Of a DNA stretch of 18,441 nucleotides, positions 15,298 through 18,441 are shown piece by piece; the first letter of the stretch is position 1, and each line of letters begins with the position of its first letter. Position numbers and translations under genes: made by a program. A model generated the notes under the pieces. It did not search any database and was not told the DNA's origin. It saw nothing but the letters and a program-made list of their open reading frames with translations. Source of the stretch: an uncultured Persicitalea sp. (lineage in GTDB: Bacteria; Bacteroidota; Bacteroidia; Cytophagales; Spirosomataceae); NCBI GenBank assembly GCA_950075905.1, contig CATMVR010000021.1, forward strand, positions 1 to 18,441. Direction: 5' to 3'.

Positions 15298-15885
15298 TCA
15301 ATTAAAAGTCAATAAAAAGAAAAACAAATACACCCAGAGTATATCCAGAAAGTGCCAATAGGTTGCGCAAATTTCGATCCGTCGCAAATTTTTAGCATGC
15401 ACTTTTAGGCGGAAAGAAGCCGTCAATGCTAACAATAAGACGATCAAACCACTAATCAAGTGAAAGGCATGCAGGCCGGTAAATACGTAGAGAAAAGATC
15501 CCGAGGGATTTCCTACAAAGTAAACCTTCATATTTACCATCTCCCGCCAGCCATCAAACTGCATCCATAGGAATGCAAGTCCTAGCGCAAAAGTAATAGA
15601 AATTGCTATCTTCAGTTGACTAAAATTATCTTTTTTTGCCGAAAAATAAGCCCACTGCATACTAATGCTGCTCAGGAGCAACACCGCAGTGCTGTACCAA
15701 AAGATAACCGGCATTTCAAATTCCAGCCAGTTTCCTTCCGCACGACGTACGAGGTAGGCACTCGTTTGCGAAGCAAAAAGCATAACAATGCTGACGATGA
15801 ACAGCCAGAGAATAAATTTTTTTGGGTCAACCGCGAGCGTAGCTTCCGGTTGTTTTTGTATTGGTACTTGATGAAGAGTGTTCAT
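15298..15885 (-). CDS. Cytochrome c oxidase subunit III (short copy)
   Basis: The protein has 195 residues with five transmembrane segments (about 24-46, 61-80, 91-108, 130-155 and 175-193). Motifs are LWMQFDGWREM (106-116), LYVFTGLHAFHLISG (132-146) and YWHFLDILWVYLFFFL (176-191). The Gln-Glu-Trp site of the long copy is replaced by QFDGWRE, so the two are clearly diverged paralogues, not a recent duplication. It lies 9 nt after ctaB and 15 nt before the long copy, in the same operon. Confidence 0.9.
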   Translation of the reverse strand: MNTLHQVPIQKQPEATLAVDPKKFILWLFIVSIVMLFASQTSAYLVRRAEGNWLEFEMPVIFWYSTAVLLLSSISMQWAYFSAKKDNFSQLKIAISITFALGLAFLWMQFDGWREMVNMKVYFVGNPSGSFLYVFTGLHAFHLISGLIVLLLALTASFRLKVHAKNLRRIEICATYWHFLDILWVYLFFFLLTFN

Positions 15886-15894
15886 TGGTATGAA

Positions 15895-16788
15895 TTAGAT
15901 TTTATCCAGCAAAAATGCTATTTGAACAATTGGCAAGTAGACAAACGATCCAAACATCAGTTGAAGGGCTGTTTTGTCGGTGCACTTGCGCATAAGGTGA
16001 AACGTCTGGGCTAAAAACAGGACGCCAAAAATGGTTGCCACAAAGGCCGAGTTGATCCCGGTCATTCCTAGTTTGAATGGTAACCACCCAAATGGCAGCA
16101 AAAACAATGTCCAGATCATGATCTGAATAGTGGTATTGAGGTCTTTACCACCTTGCGAAGGCAACAGTTTGAAACCAGCCCGTTTGTAGTCTTCGTCCAA
16201 TACCCAGGCAATGGCCCAAAAGTGGGGAAACTGCCAGAAAAATTGGATGGCAAACAGGATACCGGGTTCCAGGCCAAAGTGATTGGTGGCGGCAATCCAT
16301 CCAATCATGGGAGGAAAAGCGCCGGGAAATGCGCCTACGAAAACCGCAATTGGCCCTACTCTTTTGAGTGGAGTATACACAAATCCGTATAGTATCAACG
16401 AAAGTAAGGCGAGCAGCGCCGTACGAATGTTGAAAAAAACCGTAAAAATAAGGAGAGCAGATACTCCAAGAAAGACCGCCCAGACTATTGCCTCCTGGAC
16501 TGTAACCCGACCACTTGGTAGAGGACGATCCTGTGTCCGCTTCATCAATTTATCCAGATCTCTTTCGATAATCTGATTAATGATATTGGCAGAACCAGTA
16601 ATAGCTATTGCTCCAAGGCAAAAGATCCCCAGCATGGGCCAGTTAATCACTGGAACCGCAAGACTATACCCAATGGCTCCTGAAAAAGCGACTAAAGCTG
16701 CCAATCGAAACTTTAATAACTCGAAGAGAGCTTTACTTTTATTTCCAATTTTACTGCCTACAGACAAGCTGTTGTCAGATATGATCAT
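15895..16788 (-). CDS. ctaB: Protoheme IX farnesyltransferase (heme O synthase)
   Basis: Attaches a farnesyl group to heme B, giving heme O, the precursor of heme A. It is a UbiA-type integral membrane enzyme of 297 residues with about eight or nine hydrophobic segments. The first Asp-rich site is N71 to R88, containing ERDLDKLMKRTQDRPLP. YTPLKR lies at 138-143. The second site is DEDYKRAGFKLLP at 198-210. ATG start. It begins 34 nt after ctaA, the next enzyme in the pathway, and 9 nt before subunit III. Confidence 0.96.
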   Translation of the reverse strand: MIISDNSLSVGSKIGNKSKALFELLKFRLAALVAFSGAIGYSLAVPVINWPMLGIFCLGAIAITGSANIINQIIERDLDKLMKRTQDRPLPSGRVTVQEAIVWAVFLGVSALLIFTVFFNIRTALLALLSLILYGFVYTPLKRVGPIAVFVGAFPGAFPPMIGWIAATNHFGLEPGILFAIQFFWQFPHFWAIAWVLDEDYKRAGFKLLPSQGGKDLNTTIQIMIWTLFLLPFGWLPFKLGMTGINSAFVATIFGVLFLAQTFHLMRKCTDKTALQLMFGSFVYLPIVQIAFLLDKI

Positions 16789-16822
16789 TTTTTTGCAATT
16801 GATTTAAGAACTAAAATAAGAC

Positions 16823-17845
16823 TCAGTTGTACGCAGAAAGTACTTCCGTAGATTTCTGTTTTGGCTCTTCACTTGAAGATACGCTGAGCCACATAACATA
16901 TTGTACTCCCAACAATAGAATGGCCAGGGTTAAATGGAGCGGTTGTGCAAAGGCGGGTACAGAAAAGTAGGCCATTACTACACCCGTAAGTATTTCAAGT
17001 CCAATCAGGATAAGCGCATACTGTGCTAGCTGGTTCAGGATATTTGAGCCCGAATAGGACTTTTTGATCCAGTAAAACGTAAGGACATTGGCAAGTAAGA
17101 CCAGAATCGAAAACGATCTGTGAATATAAAATGACAGGCCCAACTGTTCAATCCATTGGCTACGAGCCGTATACCCCAATTGAGCAACTACCACATCTAC
17201 TGACTCACGCACCTGTGTACCCATGACAACTTGCACTATGGAAAGACTAATAATCAGCAAAATCATTTTTTTGATCCTCGGAGAATCATCAACCGGGTGA
17301 ATGCCGAGTTGCTGCGCGTATGAGTTTGCAAGAACGTAGAGCAGCACGAAGACAATCACAATGGCCAGTATCATGTGAAGCGTGATCATCAGCGGATGCA
17401 ATTCCGAAGAGACTACCTTAGAGCCCAGCCATCCCTGAAAACCAACCAGGATAAAAGCCGCCAGGCTGGCGTAGAATAAGCGGGATTTTTTAGAACCAAT
17501 GTATTTTATGGAAGCAAGTAAGGTTGCAAAGATCAGAATGCCAGTAAAAGCACCGAGAAGTCTGTTTACATATTCAATCCAGGTTTTGACCGGATTGAAC
17601 TCGACCTCTCCTTTCAGCTTGGCTCCGTAAATCTCCTTATAATTCAATGGTAGCTGGGATACCTCCGTGGGAGGTATCCAGCTACCAAAGCATTTGGGCC
17701 AATCAGGACAGCCCATTCCAGCACCTGTACTTCTAACTATACCTCCTGCAGCTACGAGAAGATAAACCGTTACTACGGTAATCAGAGTCAAACGCTTAAA
17801 TAAGCGATCGTGCGAGTTATTAGTGGGATTGCTTAAACTGGTCAT
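16823..17845 (-). CDS. ctaA: Heme A synthase (CtaA/Cox15)
   Basis: Oxidises heme O to heme A in the membrane. The protein has 340 residues from the ATG at 17845, which overlaps ctaD by 26 nt; a GTG at 17869 would add eight residues. It has about eight transmembrane segments. The outer Cys pair lies in GMGCPDWPKC (C46, C52). Heme-ligand His candidates are H157 (TLHMILA), H242 (YIHRSFS) and H304 (PLHLTLA). At the position where Bacillus has EYSHR this protein has EYVNR, with N94 in place of His (see findings). Adjacent ctaB and ctaD support the assignment. Confidence 0.94.
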   Translation of the reverse strand: MTSLSNPTNNSHDRLFKRLTLITVVTVYLLVAAGGIVRSTGAGMGCPDWPKCFGSWIPPTEVSQLPLNYKEIYGAKLKGEVEFNPVKTWIEYVNRLLGAFTGILIFATLLASIKYIGSKKSRLFYASLAAFILVGFQGWLGSKVVSSELHPLMITLHMILAIVIVFVLLYVLANSYAQQLGIHPVDDSPRIKKMILLIISLSIVQVVMGTQVRESVDVVVAQLGYTARSQWIEQLGLSFYIHRSFSILVLLANVLTFYWIKKSYSGSNILNQLAQYALILIGLEILTGVVMAYFSVPAFAQPLHLTLAILLLGVQYVMWLSVSSSEEPKQKSTEVLSAYN

Positions 17846-18441
17846 TGAAATTTTGAGCCTCAATCTCACTCTCCATCTTTATCTGCTCATTTTCGTGAGG
17901 AAGATTCGATTCCAGAGTTTGAGAATAAGGTACGTTTTGGGGAATGAAATCCTCCGCGGCACCAGGCTTACTGTAATCATAAGACCAACGGTATACTGCT
18001 GGTATTTCACCAGGCCAGTTACCATGACCGGGATTAACAGGAGTAGTCCACTCCAAAGTGTTGGAAAGCCATGGATTTTGCGTTGCCTTCTTGCCGTAAA
18101 AAATGCTCGCGAAGAAGTTCCAGAGGAATATGAACTGACCCGCAAAAGTCAAAATTGCTGCCACTGAGATAAACATGTTCAGATCAGTGAATGAGCTTGT
18201 AAAGTCATACCCTGTAAACTGATAGTATCGACGTGGGAACCCGGCAATACCGATATAGTGCATTGGAAAAAACACCAGATAAATACCCACAAATGTCAAC
18301 CAAAAGTGTATCTGCCCCAGCGTGTTATTCATCATACGACCAAACATTTTGGGGAACCAATGATACACCCCAGCCAACAGACCGAAAGCAGAGGCTGCAC
18401 CCATTACAATGTGGAAGTGAGCTACTACAAAGTATGTATCG
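17820..18441 (-). CDS. ctaD: Cytochrome c oxidase subunit I, C-terminal part (cut by window)
   Basis: The last 206 residues of the catalytic heme-copper oxidase subunit; the start lies beyond the window. The segment opens with DTYFVVAHFHIVMG, whose two His are the ligands of heme a3 and heme a in the family. It continues with AGVYHWFPKMFGRMMN, TFVGIYLVFFPMHYIGIAGFPRRY and three more hydrophobic stretches. The soluble tail contains EWTTPVNPGHGNWPGEIP, then a hydrophilic C-terminus ending FKQSH. It overlaps ctaA. The CuB ligands and the proton-channel residues are outside the window. Confidence 0.96.
   Translation of the reverse strand, partial: DTYFVVAHFHIVMGAASAFGLLAGVYHWFPKMFGRMMNNTLGQIHFWLTFVGIYLVFFPMHYIGIAGFPRRYYQFTGYDFTSSFTDLNMFISVAAILTFAGQFIFLWNFFASIFYGKKATQNPWLSNTLEWTTPVNPGHGNWPGEIPAVYRWSYDYSKPGAAEDFIPQNVPYSQTLESNLPHENEQIKMESEIEAQNFNDQFKQSH

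Overview
The window looks like a Bacteroidota chromosome, probably the Cytophagia/Cytophagales group (inferred from memory of protein character, with no database search). The evidence is the RpoB and EF-Tu sequence style, the lack of obvious Shine-Dalgarno sites, two clear promoters of the Bacteroidota type (TTTG or TTG, about 19 nt, then TAnnTTTG), and a cytochrome oxidase cluster of the order found in that phylum. Every gene lies on the minus strand except murI, so transcription runs mostly from high to low coordinates.

Right end (18441 to 12683, minus): the tail of a cytochrome c oxidase operon. In transcription order it holds the C-terminal third of subunit I (ctaD, cut by the window edge), heme A synthase (ctaA), protoheme IX farnesyltransferase (ctaB), two tandem subunit III proteins, a subunit IV protein, a Sco-type copper chaperone, a DUF420 (CtaM-like) membrane protein, and a 94-residue exported membrane protein with a CxxC motif. 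Genes overlap or lie at most 34 nt apart, and a strong terminator follows. Together they supply catalytic subunits, heme A synthesis and copper insertion or assembly.

Middle (12625 to 9081): murI (glutamate racemase, plus strand) converges on the oxidase operon. Divergent from murI is a three-gene minus-strand unit: an ECF-type sigma factor, an overlapping single-pass membrane protein in the usual anti-sigma position, and an outer-membrane beta-barrel protein with a run of ten Asp.

Centre (8998 to 8388): a consensus promoter drives tRNA-Tyr(GTA), tRNA-Gly(TCC) and tRNA-Thr(GGT). A broken second copy of tRNA-Thr and a short tRNA-Thr-like remnant lie beside the intact gene, and a hairpin terminator follows.

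Left (8272 to 1): the classical translation/transcription block tuf, tRNA-Trp(CCA), secE, nusG, rplK, rplA, rplJ, rplL, rpoB. rpoB is cut by the window start. A perfect 18-bp hairpin ends tuf, and a second consensus promoter starting inside that hairpin restarts transcription at tRNA-Trp-secE. A 392-nt gap with two inverted repeats separates rplL from rpoB.

Most of the window is conserved housekeeping sequence, and I see no convincing unknown defence or mobile system. The points most worth a second look are the tRNA-Thr remnants, the small CxxC protein ending the oxidase operon, the sigma/membrane/outer-membrane unit, and the terminator-promoter overlap after tuf.
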